Notes under the pieces: generated by a model
What the model saw: the letters and a program-made list of their open reading frames with translations, nothing else
Told to the model about the DNA's origin: nothing
The model's database searches: none
Shown: positions 32,834 to 41,899 of the stretch, piece by piece
How the letters are laid out: each line of letters begins with the position of its first letter
Position numbering within the stretch: the first letter of the stretch is position 1
Translations under genes and position numbers: made by a program
Source of the DNA: Aliisedimentitalea scapharcae
GTDB taxonomy: Bacteria; Pseudomonadota; Alphaproteobacteria; Rhodobacterales; Rhodobacteraceae
Direction of reading: 5' to 3'
DNA length: 64,000 nt
Assembly (NCBI RefSeq): GCF_045277565.1
Contig: NZ_CP123584.1
Coordinates: 496,001 to 560,000 of the forward strand

Positions 32834-33073
32834 GATAAATGTAACGAGATTTTTGAATTTCACATAAATCAGTAACGCTTTGTGACTCGGGTCATTTGAC
32901 TTAACGTCGTTTCAGGTCTGGCCGTTTTAATGGTTGCCCAAGGGGGGTGGCTTGGGTCAGATCGAAAACAGAACGTTTGGTCTGTATCTTTGTGGGCGCG
33001 GACATCCGCGGACCGCATATCGGGTGAGATACGGGGTAAAAGACCGGCGACATATGGGGCGAGGACAGGATTA

Positions 33074-34690
33074 ATGTTAGAGTTTCAAAGTCGAATTGAC
33101 CCTGTCGGCGACCATTTCTCCCAAAATCGTGCGGATATGTTGGCGATGGTTGATCAGATGCGCGCGCTAGAGGCGCGGGCCCTGGCGAAATCCGAAGAAC
33201 GCCGCCCGGTGTTTGACAAGCGGGGACAGTTGAGCCCACGCGAGAGGCTGTCTGCGCTGCTGGATCCGGGGATGCCGTTTCTCGAACTGTATAATATGGC
33301 GTCCTATCTGGTGGATGATCCGAACCCTGAAACTTCGATCCCCGGTGCCTCGATCATCCTGGGAATAGGGTTCGTCTCTGGTGTGCGGGCTTTGGTCTTT
33401 GTCGATGATTCCGGGATCAATGCGGGGGCGATGACCGGAAAGTCGGTGGACAAGGCGCTGGGCGCGATCAAAATCGCCGAAGAGCAGAAGCTGCCCTTTA
33501 TCCACCTGGTGGAAAGCGCAGGTGCCGATCTGATGCGGTACGAGGTGGGGCTGTGGGCCCATGGCGGGGGCATGTTTGCAGGCCTTGCGCGCCTGTCGGC
33601 CGCCGGAATTCCGGTGATCACGGTTCTGCATGGCGCGTCCACCGCCGGGGGGGCCTATCAGCCGGGGTTGTCCGATTATGTGATCGGGGTCAAAGGCAAC
33701 GGCATGGCGATGCTGGCCGGGGCAGCGTTGGTTTTTGCGGCCACCGGAGAGGAGGCATTGGACGCCGATCTGGGGGGGGCCGAGATGCATGCAGAGGTGA
33801 CCGGGCTGGTGGAATATCTGGCCGAGGATGACGCCCATGGCATCCAGATCGCTCGCGATGTCGTCGCGGGGCTGGGGTGGGGTTCTCCTCTGCCGCCGGA
33901 ACCCTGTTTTGACGCCCCGGTGCTGAGCCCGGATGAGATCGCCGGGGTGGTGCCGGTGGACTATCGCAAACCTTATGACATGCGCGAAGTCGCTGCGCGT
34001 CTGGTGGACGGATCCCGCCTGCGCGATTTCAAACCGGATTACGGCCCGGCAACCGTGTGTTTGCAGGCCGAGATCTTTGGCCGCCCGGTGGGGATCATCG
34101 GCAACAACGGGCCGCTGGACCCGGATGGGGCCACCAAGGCGACGCATTTTTTTCAACTGCTGGACCAGGCGGGCACGCCGATCGTGTTTCTCAACAACAC
34201 GACGGGATTCATGGTCGGCACGGCCTATGAGCGGGCCGGTATGATCAAACATGGGGCCAAGATGATCCAGGCCGTGACCAATATGCGGGTGCCCAAGATT
34301 TCGCTGTATACGGGGGCCAGTTTTGGAGCCGGAAATTATGGCATGTGCGGCTATGCCTTTGGGGCCGATTTTCTGCTGACCTGGCCCAATGCGATGACCG
34401 GGGTCATGGGGGGCGAACAGGCCGCGGTGACGATGGAACACGTGGCGCGGCGTGGTGCTGCCCGCAAGGGCATGGATGTTGATGAGGACCGTCTGGCCAA
34501 ACAGCGCGCCCGGATCACGGCGCATTTTGATGGCCAGTCGGATGCGTTTTATACCTCGGGTCATATGCTGGATCAGGGGATGATCGACCCGCGCGACACC
34601 CGCCGGGTTCTGGGGTTCTGCCTGCGCACCTGTGCCGAGGCCCGCGCCCGACAGCCAAGACCCAACAGCTTTGGTGTGGCGCGGCCATGA
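33074..34690 (+). CDS. Acyl-CoA carboxylase carboxyltransferase (beta) subunit
   Basis: The 538-residue protein is a carboxyltransferase of the methylcrotonyl/geranyl-CoA carboxylase type. N-terminal SPRERLSALLDPGMPFLEL and the first crotonase-like half with HGASTAGGAYQPGLSDYVIG are clear, as is the second half with LNNTTGFMVGTAYERAGMIKHGAKM and GASFGAGNYGMCG. STAGGAY followed by PGLSDYVI resembles geranyl-CoA carboxylase more than classical MCC, but the substrate is not certain. ATG 33074 has an AGGA box. It overlaps the alpha subunit by a few bases or lies 26 bp upstream of it. Confidence 0.9.
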   Translation: MLEFQSRIDPVGDHFSQNRADMLAMVDQMRALEARALAKSEERRPVFDKRGQLSPRERLSALLDPGMPFLELYNMASYLVDDPNPETSIPGASIILGIGFVSGVRALVFVDDSGINAGAMTGKSVDKALGAIKIAEEQKLPFIHLVESAGADLMRYEVGLWAHGGGMFAGLARLSAAGIPVITVLHGASTAGGAYQPGLSDYVIGVKGNGMAMLAGAALVFAATGEEALDADLGGAEMHAEVTGLVEYLAEDDAHGIQIARDVVAGLGWGSPLPPEPCFDAPVLSPDEIAGVVPVDYRKPYDMREVAARLVDGSRLRDFKPDYGPATVCLQAEIFGRPVGIIGNNGPLDPDGATKATHFFQLLDQAGTPIVFLNNTTGFMVGTAYERAGMIKHGAKMIQAVTNMRVPKISLYTGASFGAGNYGMCGYAFGADFLLTWPNAMTGVMGGEQAAVTMEHVARRGAARKGMDVDEDRLAKQRARITAHFDGQSDAFYTSGHMLDQGMIDPRDTRRVLGFCLRTCAEARARQPRPNSFGVARP

Positions 34691-34716
34691 CACCGATGCA
34701 GGCGAAGGACCAGAAC

Positions 34717-36681
34717 ATGACCCCATTCACTTCCCTTCTCGTGGCCAACCGGGGCGAAATTGCCTGTCGCATCATGCGCAGCGCGCGTCAGATGGGGCTG
34801 CGATGTATTGCAGTGCACACCGATGCAGATGCAGACAGCCCCCATGTCGCGATGGCGGATCAGGTGGTTTGCATTGGCGAAGGTCCGGTGGGTGACAGTT
34901 ATTTGTCGATTGAGCGTTTGATCGCGGCGGCGCGCGGGGCTGGGGCGCAAGCGATCCACCCGGGCTATGGGTTTCTGTCTGAAAACGCCGGTTTTGCGCG
35001 TGCCTGCGCGGACGCAGGGTTGATCTTTGTTGGTCCCGGGGCCGATGCCATCGCGGTGATGGGCAACAAGGCGGCCGCAAAACGCAAGATGATCGCCGCT
35101 GGGGTGCCCTGTGTGCCGGGATATGAGGGCACGGATCAATCCGACGCCGTGTTGCAGCAGGAGGCCGACCGGATCGGATTTCCGGTGATGATCAAGGCCG
35201 CCGCCGGGGGCGGTGGGCGCGGTATGCGGTTGGTCGATGTGCCCGCTGAGTTCCTGTCGGCGCTGCATTTGGCCCGGTCCGAAGCGTTGTCGGCCTTTGG
35301 CTCGGACGAAATGATCCTGGAAAAGGCGGTGCAAACCCCCCGTCATGTCGAAGTGCAGGTCTTTGCGGACCGACAGGGGAAAACCATTCATCTGGGCGAA
35401 CGGGATTGTTCGGTGCAGCGGCGCCATCAGAAAGTGGTCGAAGAAGCACCGTCGCCGGCAGTGTCGCCGGATTTGCGCGCCCGCATGGGGGCCGCCGCCG
35501 TCAGTGCGGCGCAGGCGGTGGATTATGTCGGGGCCGGGACGGTCGAGTTTCTGTTGGATGCGGATGGCGCGTTCTATTTTCTGGAAATGAACACCCGGTT
35601 GCAGGTGGAACATCCGGTAACGGAAATGGTGACCGGGTTGGATCTGGTCGAGATGCAGTTGACTGTTGCGATGGGGCGGCCTGTGGGTTTGGCGCAAGAC
35701 GACGTGCAGATGCAAGGGCACGCCATCGAAGTCCGGCTGTATGCGGAAGATCCGGCCCAGGATTTCATGCCGCAATCCGGGCAGATATCTGTATGGGTGC
35801 CCCCGGTCGGGACCGGGCTTAGGGTGGATGATGGCATCTGCCAGGGGCAACAGGTTTCACCCTATTATGATCCCATGCTGGCCAAGATCATTTCCCACGC
35901 TCCGTCGCGGGAGGAGGCACGGATGCGGTTGATCCGTGGTTTGCAGGACATGGCGCTGTTTGGCGTTACCTGCAACCGGGACTTTTTGATCCGGGTTCTG
36001 GACCATCCCGGCTTTGCCGATGGAACAGCCACGACGGGGTTTTTGTCCGAGGTGCCCGACGTCGCAGCCACGCCTGAGTTCGACGCAACCGAAGTGGCGG
36101 CGGCAGCGGCCGTGATGTACCAGCAGCGCTGTGACGACGCCGTGCACCGGGCCGGACGCCAGCCGCGTGAATTGTTCGGCTGGTCCAGCACCGGAGCTCT
36201 GACGCATCACAGCCGAATGGTCATCGGAGCCGAAACCTATCCGGTGACGGCGATTCAGACCCCTGAGGCGCTGACGGTCCAGGTCTCGGGGCAGGCCCAT
36301 GATGTCACGGGCGCAAACATCGGGTTGAATGTCGATGGGCAAACCGCCGGGATCCGGTTTGTTTTCCCCGAAAGAAACATGTGGCATGTCGCGACAACTT
36401 CGCGGCTGTTCACACTCCGTGCCGAACAGGCAGGTGTGAGGGATCAGGAAACGGGCCAGGATGGACAGATCCTGGCACCGATGCATGGCAATCTGCAATC
36501 TGTCACCGTCACGGCCGGACAAATGGTGCAGCCGGGCACGCAGTTGGCAATTCTGGAAGCGATGAAGATGCAGCATGAAATCGTGAGCCCGATCGCCGGG
36601 GTCGTGTCCGACGTGCCGGTGCAGGCGGGAGACCAGGTCAAATCGGGAACGCTTTTGATCGCCATCACCCCGACAGGGTGA
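34717..36681 (+). CDS. Acyl-CoA carboxylase biotin carboxylase/BCCP (alpha) subunit
   Basis: The 654-residue subunit has a biotin carboxylase domain (LLVANRGEIACRIMRSAR at the N-terminus; ATP-grasp loop KAAAGGGGRGMRLV; FLEMNTRLQVEHPVTEMVTG) and a C-terminal biotinyl domain with ILEAMKMQHEI, Lys being the biotin site. Together with the upstream carboxyltransferase it makes a complete enzyme. I chose ATG 34717 because AAGGA lies seven bases upstream; ATG 34687, which overlaps the previous stop, is possible. Confidence 0.92.
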   Translation: MTPFTSLLVANRGEIACRIMRSARQMGLRCIAVHTDADADSPHVAMADQVVCIGEGPVGDSYLSIERLIAAARGAGAQAIHPGYGFLSENAGFARACADAGLIFVGPGADAIAVMGNKAAAKRKMIAAGVPCVPGYEGTDQSDAVLQQEADRIGFPVMIKAAAGGGGRGMRLVDVPAEFLSALHLARSEALSAFGSDEMILEKAVQTPRHVEVQVFADRQGKTIHLGERDCSVQRRHQKVVEEAPSPAVSPDLRARMGAAAVSAAQAVDYVGAGTVEFLLDADGAFYFLEMNTRLQVEHPVTEMVTGLDLVEMQLTVAMGRPVGLAQDDVQMQGHAIEVRLYAEDPAQDFMPQSGQISVWVPPVGTGLRVDDGICQGQQVSPYYDPMLAKIISHAPSREEARMRLIRGLQDMALFGVTCNRDFLIRVLDHPGFADGTATTGFLSEVPDVAATPEFDATEVAAAAAVMYQQRCDDAVHRAGRQPRELFGWSSTGALTHHSRMVIGAETYPVTAIQTPEALTVQVSGQAHDVTGANIGLNVDGQTAGIRFVFPERNMWHVATTSRLFTLRAEQAGVRDQETGQDGQILAPMHGNLQSVTVTAGQMVQPGTQLAILEAMKMQHEIVSPIAGVVSDVPVQAGDQVKSGTLLIAITPTG

Positions 36682-36691
36682 CAGCGCGCGC

Positions 36692-37909
36692 TCAGTCGGA
36701 GTCGAAGTCGAAGGGTTCTGAAAATCGGCCCTGCGCCGCGCGTTCCCTGGCCCCGTGTTCTTCGGCGATGTTGCCTGTGTCAAGGTCGTCGATGCGCAAC
36801 CCAACGTGTCGAAACACCGGGTGCCCCGCAGCCGTCAGCCCGCGCAGCCGCGCGGCGACCTGATGTTTCTTGCGGACCTGATGGGGTTGGAAATCATCCA
36901 TGTCCCGTGGGGTCAGGGTCTGATCCTGTTTCAGGGCCCCATCGGCAAGAGCCGCATCCAGCAAGCGCTGTCCCTGGTCCGTGCGGGTGATGACCCCGTT
37001 GAAACCGGCATCCTCTCCGGTTGGCGACCCACCGGGCCAGATGTCGGCCGCCGCCAGATCCGCGGCCTCTCCGATGGCATCCGGACAGATCTTGCAGCGG
37101 CTTTGAATGCGCCATCCCGTTTCGTCCGCCCACATGTCGAGATAGGTCTTTTCGACCGCGCGCCCGTCGCGGGTCTCGATCCGGGTGGGGCCGGGATTGC
37201 CGAAACCGCGATAGCGAAACAGGGTCAGATCCTGTTCGTCGATGTCAAATTCGTTCAGAACGGCGCGGCTTTTGCCCAGGTCTGACGCGCCGCCGCACAC
37301 CATGACCAGCACCGCGACGATCAATGTGTCGATGCGCGGATCCGATTGCGCCAGCGCCCGGATTGCCCCCGCATCACAGGGTTTGGCGATGACGGCAAAG
37401 GGTTCGTTGCGGGCCAGGGCAATTTCCAGACCCGCCAATGTGTTCGATGGGCCATAGCGCGAGCCGGATGCCTTGAATACCTGATCCGGGGTCGTGCTGA
37501 TGGTCCAGGGGCTTTGCATCGGGTGGTCCGGATCAGCGGTACAATGCAGGACGAATTTGGCCTGGCCACTGGTCAACAGATACATGCCCAGAGCGGTCAG
37601 AACGCCGCCGGTGGCACCGCGAAAACGCACGTCCGGATCCCCGGCCCAGGCCCGTGTCACGGTGTGGAAATTGCCCCAAACAGAGTCTGTTTCAGGGGTT
37701 TTGTCAGGGTTGGCCATCGCAACAGCCCCTGGACAGGCGGCCAGAATGTCGGTGTCGTCCCCCTGGGAAATCGGAGCAGGGCGCAATCGACCCTGAGGCG
37801 TATAGCGCATCTGCCAACGATCCGGGGCCATCGCCTGACACAGGCCACAGCCGATGCACAGGCCGTGTTCCACGACCTGTGCAATGGTTTCGGGTGCGCG
37901 CGCTGTCAC
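36692..37909 (-). CDS. FrhB-like Fe-S protein (coenzyme F420 hydrogenase beta-subunit family)
   Basis: The 405-residue protein starts at GTG 37909, overlapping the stop of the sulfotransferase-like gene (GTGA). N-terminal CIGCGLCQAM (C18, C21, C24) and a later ACPGAV make a 4Fe-4S ferredoxin site. The C-terminal FrhB domain contains FRGATGGVLTALG, AVIAKPCDAGAIRAL and SRCKICPDAIGEAADLAAADIWPGG. The family includes F420-reducing hydrogenase subunits and flavoprotein reductases. F420 is not generally made by this group, so an FAD/FMN role is likelier. Confidence 0.82.
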   Translation of the reverse strand: MTARAPETIAQVVEHGLCIGCGLCQAMAPDRWQMRYTPQGRLRPAPISQGDDTDILAACPGAVAMANPDKTPETDSVWGNFHTVTRAWAGDPDVRFRGATGGVLTALGMYLLTSGQAKFVLHCTADPDHPMQSPWTISTTPDQVFKASGSRYGPSNTLAGLEIALARNEPFAVIAKPCDAGAIRALAQSDPRIDTLIVAVLVMVCGGASDLGKSRAVLNEFDIDEQDLTLFRYRGFGNPGPTRIETRDGRAVEKTYLDMWADETGWRIQSRCKICPDAIGEAADLAAADIWPGGSPTGEDAGFNGVITRTDQGQRLLDAALADGALKQDQTLTPRDMDDFQPHQVRKKHQVAARLRGLTAAGHPVFRHVGLRIDDLDTGNIAEEHGARERAAQGRFSEPFDFDSD

Positions 37910-38649
37910 GGTTTCAACCGATGCGCATAGAGGTGGTCGTAATGCGGTTTCATCCGGCGGTGCACCTGTTTGACGCGTTCGGGTGCGTCGGAGATGTCGA
38001 TGTGGCGGCGCACCTGTGGCGTTAGCCCGGTGGATTTGGCCAGATTGCCGTGAAACGATCCGCCGTCCCACCAGCTGTGTGCCGATGGATCACCGCCGGG
38101 TTCCCAGGTCAGGGCGTCTTCGACAAAGGGGATGCCGACCGAGTCGCAGAATTTTTGGGTCATACCATGAGGGTCTTCGAGCAGATCGTCGCTGTCAATC
38201 ACGGGGGGTGTTTCGCCGCCATTCAGGGCTGTCAGCAGGTCAAACAGGGCGCGCTGTTCGGGGAAGCCAACCTCGCCTTCGGCAAAATCGGGCCATTGTT
38301 TGTACATTGACGTGATGGTTTTTGCGGGATCGCGGATCAGAAAGGCGTGGGTGAAGTTGGACAGAAAGTCAGGGGTCCACATGTGGTTGATGTAATGGGG
38401 AAAATCCTTGAGGAATACCGGCCCCTGGGACGCATGGGATTGAATGTCGTCCCACACGCTGTTCAGGGTCAGCCCCGGTGTGGTCACTTCGCCCTCTTTG
38501 AACCGGTGCCACATGGGATTTTCGCCTTGATACCAGGCCTCGCCAAAGGGTTCGTGCAGGCATTCCAGGTCGCCACGCTGGCGCATCATCCATTCAAAAG
38601 CGGTCGAGGTGGATCGGGGAATAGCCCAGAGGGCCACGATTTTGTGCAT
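37906..38649 (-). CDS. Sulfotransferase-like protein
   Basis: A 247-residue protein starting MHKIVALWAIPRSTSTAFEWMMRQRG. The PRSTSTAFE segment is the 5' phosphosulfate-binding loop of sulfotransferases, and FLIRDPAKTITSMYKQWPD is the 3'-phosphate motif. A role in transferring a sulfate group from PAPS is likely from the motifs; the acceptor is unknown. It is coupled to the FrhB-like gene downstream and lies 61 bp downstream of the next gene upstream. Confidence 0.8.
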   Translation of the reverse strand: MHKIVALWAIPRSTSTAFEWMMRQRGDLECLHEPFGEAWYQGENPMWHRFKEGEVTTPGLTLNSVWDDIQSHASQGPVFLKDFPHYINHMWTPDFLSNFTHAFLIRDPAKTITSMYKQWPDFAEGEVGFPEQRALFDLLTALNGGETPPVIDSDDLLEDPHGMTQKFCDSVGIPFVEDALTWEPGGDPSAHSWWDGGSFHGNLAKSTGLTPQVRRHIDISDAPERVKQVHRRMKPHYDHLYAHRLKP

Positions 38650-38710
38650 ATGGTTTTGCCTTCCTGTTGCGGTGTAGATGGCCCTTTTGTCCGGGCTCTG
38701 GGTGGGGAGA

Positions 38711-39535
38711 TCAGCTGTGCAGGCTTTCCAGCAGCTGGCCTTGGGGCGTTTGCGGGGCAAGTCCGAGGGATTTGAAGATCCGCCAATAGAGCGCGATGTC
38801 ATGGCCTATGACCGGCTTGCCCAGCACGGTTTCCAGTTCGGCGGCCAGATGCAGCGGGCGTTGCGGCAACCCGTCGGGGCCGGTGCGAAAATTGCACATG
38901 CCGTTGATCAGATACACATCGGCGTTGGGGGCCTGTTCGGCGACATATTCGAAACTCTTGCGGGCCAGATCGCCCTCGAATACCCAGCGCCAGGAATTCA
39001 CTTCTTCCTGGCTGTTGAACCATCCCTGATCGTGGAAATTTCCGGCCCAGAGCACGTCAAACCCGGCCTCCTTCAGGAACCCCACGGTGCCCTGCCACCA
39101 GGCCGGCCAATGGTAGGCGGCGTTCAGGGCGACCTTTTCCACATTCATCGCCCGCAACGCTTCGACCATGGCATAGCCGGCCATGTGGAACCGGGTGCCG
39201 TATTTGTCCGACAGATCCTCGCAATGTTGGCGGATGCCTTCGACGCCCAACCCCGAAGCATGGACCCAGTTCGATCCGACCTGACCACAGACATCGACGC
39301 CGTTGCGGGACATGCAATGGACAAAATCATCCATCATGCCAAAGTTCTGTTTGCGCTGGTCCAGACCGTGGGCGTAGTCGGGCACATGCAGCATCCAGCC
39401 ATGGACCCCGACGCTGGCCGGTGACATCCGCAGAAAGTCGGACGGGGCGGCATCATAGTCAAACGGTGGGCATGTGAACCCGACCTGATGGGGAAAGAGT
39501 TTGTGCTCGGGGCGCCACGTTTCAGGCATCAGCAT
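38711..39535 (-). CDS. Asp/Glu racemase-superfamily enzyme (arylmalonate decarboxylase / maleate isomerase-like)
   Basis: The 274-residue protein has two cysteines spaced as in the two-Cys members of the superfamily: C83 in DVCGQVGSNW and C214 in LINGMCNFRTGP. The N-terminus (KLFPHQVGFTCPPFDYDAAPSDF) and MSPASVGVHGWMLH resemble the arylmalonate decarboxylase/maleate isomerase branch, also seen in ectoine-utilisation proteins. The exact reaction cannot be assigned. It is probably co-transcribed with the sulfotransferase-like and FrhB-like genes. Confidence 0.68.
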   Translation of the reverse strand: MLMPETWRPEHKLFPHQVGFTCPPFDYDAAPSDFLRMSPASVGVHGWMLHVPDYAHGLDQRKQNFGMMDDFVHCMSRNGVDVCGQVGSNWVHASGLGVEGIRQHCEDLSDKYGTRFHMAGYAMVEALRAMNVEKVALNAAYHWPAWWQGTVGFLKEAGFDVLWAGNFHDQGWFNSQEEVNSWRWVFEGDLARKSFEYVAEQAPNADVYLINGMCNFRTGPDGLPQRPLHLAAELETVLGKPVIGHDIALYWRIFKSLGLAPQTPQGQLLESLHS

Positions 39536-39546
39536 GTGTCAGAATC

Positions 39547-39957
39547 CTATTGGTCAGAGGGTGGTGTGTCGAAACCGTCGTGACGGGGCAGGGCGTCTAT
39601 CCCGTCCAGCCATGGGGCGCGTTCGCGCAGCACCACCTGGCAATCCGGTTGGTACAGGGTCGCATCGTCCAGGGTGGCGGCGTGGATGTGCAATTCGCCC
39701 GGCCAGCGGTCCGAGCGAAAGTAGAGCCGGGTGCCGCAGGTCGGGCAAAAGCCGCGAAAGGTTCCTGGTGAGCTTTGATAATGGTTCGGGGTGCCGCTCC
39801 AGCTGACCTGCTTTGGATCGACTTCGACAAAGGCGGCATAGGCAGATGACGCGGCCCGCTGGCAGCTTGTGCAATGGCAGATCAGGTTGCGCCCCCGTGG
39901 GCCGTCGTAGCACCATGTAACGGCACCACACAGGCAACGCCCGGACAATTTGGTCAT
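39547..39957 (-). CDS. GFA family zinc-binding protein
   Basis: A 136-residue protein with the GFA (CENP-V) pattern: CLCGAVTW, CHCTSCQRAASSAYAAF and GFCPTCGTRLYFRSD, six to seven Cys/His ligands for zinc. The founding member was named a glutathione-dependent formaldehyde-activating enzyme, though many homologues lack that activity. ATG 39957 has GGAGA upstream. It ends 11 bp before the start of the racemase-superfamily gene. Confidence 0.9.
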   Translation of the reverse strand: MTKLSGRCLCGAVTWCYDGPRGRNLICHCTSCQRAASSAYAAFVEVDPKQVSWSGTPNHYQSSPGTFRGFCPTCGTRLYFRSDRWPGELHIHAATLDDATLYQPDCQVVLRERAPWLDGIDALPRHDGFDTPPSDQ

Positions 39958-40387
39958 CGTTGGTCTCCGCGTTGGGGGGATAGACAAAGGCGGCTAACAG
40001 GGACGAGTCGCATTTGAGGCGTGGCGTTGGCTTGGATGGAATCGGATCTCCAAGTGCCAGGCAGGCAGCGGGTCCTTGGGCGTTTTGGCAGCTGAGTCGT
40101 TGTGTTGGGTTGCATCTGGGGTGCGCTGATTGGCGGCGCAAAGCATTGAAACAAATGATGTAAACCTGCCGGGTTCTCAGGTGATCCGCACGATCCGGTT
40201 GTCGCGGCCCAGACGAAGGACCGCGGGAGGGTGTTCAAGTTTGATACATTTGTTCCACTCATTGATGAAATTGGTATGGTTGATTGAAGGGCTTGTCCAT
40301 TCTATTTGCGACCAGGTCGGAATCGAGACATCCCGGACGGCACCGGGCCGCTATCTTTGTCACAAGGGTAGAGCAAAGGAGAGGCCC
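39958..40387. other. Gene-free interval before the DMSP-lyase-like gene
   Basis: This 430-bp divergent region between the GFA gene and the cupin holds promoters for both, but I find no clear box or inverted repeat. The cupin frame is open back to 40130; the extra residues there are low-complexity Arg/Ser-rich and I do not count them as coding. Confidence 0.5.
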
Positions 40388-40993
40388 GTGAGCCGAGTTC
40401 TGTTTGACGCCGCATTGGATGCGGTGCGAGATTTTCACGCCAATATGCCCGCCGTGGCGGGGTTTCAGGCGTGGCCGAATGATATCACCTGGGCAGATCG
40501 GGATGGTCATGCGCTCCCCGTCGTGCAGCTGGTTCAGTCGGATCCGGGGCGACCTGCCGCTGACGACGCAGAGGCCGGGCAGACCCGCAGGTTGCAGCAG
40601 GCGATCATGGCGCTGGCTCCGTATGTCGAATGGCGACTGACCTATACCGAAGAAGAAGTCGGTGCCGATTTCCTGCAGCGGTTTGGGTGGTTTGAATTGG
40701 TCGGGCCCGATGGTCATTTCCATTCCACCCAAACGCGGATGACGGTCGGATACTGGGGGCGCGGGCTGTATTACCCGTGGCATGAACACGAACCCGAAGA
40801 GCTGTATTGTGTGGTGTCCGGAGAGGGTGTGTTCGAAGTGGACGGCGAACCAACACAGAAGTTGGGAGCCGGCCAAACCCGGTTGCACAAGACCTTTCAG
40901 CGACACGCGCTGACGACCGAGGAGCAGCCGATCCTGTGTTTCGTGGTGTGGCGCGGGGACGGATTGGCGGATGATCCGCGTATGTCCAGCTAA
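40388..40993 (+). CDS. Cupin-fold dimethylsulfoniopropionate lyase family protein (DddQ/DddL-type)
   Basis: The 201-residue protein begins at GTG 40388 with AAGGAG at six bases. The cupin motif YPWHEHEPEELY reproduces the metal and catalytic set described for DddQ (Tyr, His, His, Glu, Tyr at relative positions 0, 3, 5, 9, 11). A further His lies in FQRHALTT 44 residues after the first Tyr. Such enzymes split DMSP into dimethyl sulfide and acrylate. Length fits DddQ better than DddL. No acrylate-detoxifying gene (acuI) is in the next few kb; the GntR gene follows. Confidence 0.75.
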   Translation: MSRVLFDAALDAVRDFHANMPAVAGFQAWPNDITWADRDGHALPVVQLVQSDPGRPAADDAEAGQTRRLQQAIMALAPYVEWRLTYTEEEVGADFLQRFGWFELVGPDGHFHSTQTRMTVGYWGRGLYYPWHEHEPEELYCVVSGEGVFEVDGEPTQKLGAGQTRLHKTFQRHALTTEEQPILCFVVWRGDGLADDPRMSS

Positions 40994-41004
40994 CAGGGGC
41001 CGGA

Positions 41005-41078
41005 CCCGGGGCTTGCCCCGGGCCAGGCCCAACGGGGATGGCTGCATCTGTGATGCAGTCAGACCGGGCGGGAGAGCC
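41005..41078 (+). repeat. Family-1 double-hairpin element, copy C
   Basis: Hairpin CCCGGGGC (41005-41012), loop TT, GCCCCGGG (41015-41022), then GGCCCAACGGGG (41026-41037). A second hairpin (CTGCAT, loop CTGTG, ATGCAG) follows, then CCGGGCGGGAG (41064-41074). It starts 12 bp after the DMSP-lyase-like gene stop and lies upstream of gntR, in the same orientation as both. Confidence 0.75.
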
Positions 41079-41145
41079 GCGAGGTGGTGTTCCGGTTTCC
41101 GGTCGGGCAGTCTATGGTTGCGGCAAAAGACAAGAAGGCATCCAG

Positions 41146-41796
41146 ATGGCGGGACAGACGGAACAGGTTCTCAACGCGATTTTGCAGGACATCGAATCGG
41201 GGCGGTTGCGTCCGGGATCGGCGCTGGACGAGGCCGATCTGGTCACGCGCCATGGTGTGTCACGTACCCCGGTGCGCGAGGCGTTCATCCAGCTGGAAGC
41301 CATCGGGTTGATCCGCCGGTTGCCGCGCAAGGGGGCGGTCCTGTTCAAGCCGACCCTGGAAGAGTTCCTGGCCATCCTCGAAGTGCATGCGCGGCTCGAA
41401 GGGCAGGCGGCGGGGTTGGCTGCCCGCAGGTTGTCACCCGAGCAGGCGGCTGATTTGGAAGCCGTTGTTGTCGCCTGCGAGGTTCACGCCCGTGACCTGG
41501 GCGACGGGGCACCGGACGCCTATTATCAGCTGAACCTGCGGTTTCATGCGACGGTTGCGATGGGGTCCGGCAACCCGTTTCTGGTCGAGATGATCAAAAC
41601 CAATGCCCGCAAGCTGATGGCCTATTATCGGGCACGGTACCGATATCCGGGGTCTATTGCCCAATCTGCGCGGGAACACCGCGAGATTGCAGAGCTGATT
41701 TTTGCGCATGACCGTGACGCGGCCGAAACGGCCATGATTGCGCATGTCCAGTTCGATCAGGTGACGGTGATGGACCTGTTGGCGGCGCTGGGGTAA
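41146..41796 (+). CDS. GntR/FadR-type transcriptional regulator
   Basis: The 216-residue regulator has an N-terminal GntR winged helix (DLVTRHGVSRTPVREAFIQLE) and a C-terminal all-helical FCD effector domain (ILEVHARLEG, NLRFHATVA, SAREHREI, each with His/Asp metal-ligand positions). ATG 41146 with AAGAAGG upstream is used. It may control the adjacent DMSP-lyase-like gene. It is bracketed by inverted copies of the family-1 element (41005-41078 and 41806-41883). Confidence 0.88.
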   Translation: MAGQTEQVLNAILQDIESGRLRPGSALDEADLVTRHGVSRTPVREAFIQLEAIGLIRRLPRKGAVLFKPTLEEFLAILEVHARLEGQAAGLAARRLSPEQAADLEAVVVACEVHARDLGDGAPDAYYQLNLRFHATVAMGSGNPFLVEMIKTNARKLMAYYRARYRYPGSIAQSAREHREIAELIFAHDRDAAETAMIAHVQFDQVTVMDLLAALG

Positions 41797-41805
41797 CCGC
41801 GACGG

Positions 41806-41883
41806 GGCGCTCCCGCCCGCGTGTTGCCGCATCTGCGATGCGTCACCCGCCGTTGGGCCAGGCAGCGCGCCCCAGGCGCGCTG
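41806..41883 (-). repeat. Family-1 double-hairpin element, copy D (reverse)
   Basis: Read on the minus strand: CAGCGCGCC, loop, GGCGCGCTG (41863-41883), then GGCCCAACGG (41850-41859). A second hairpin around CGCATC, GCA, GATGCG follows, then CGGGCGGGAG (41810-41819). It lies just after gntR and before the glutamine amidotransferase stop, opposite in orientation to copy C. Confidence 0.75.
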
Positions 41884-41899
41884 TGTCAGCGCCTCTGGA

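Noticed and set aside
40130..40387. Upstream extension of the DMSP-lyase-like protein
   Set aside because: The residues are Arg/Ser-rich and lack resemblance to the cupin family; GTG 40388 has a clear ribosome site.
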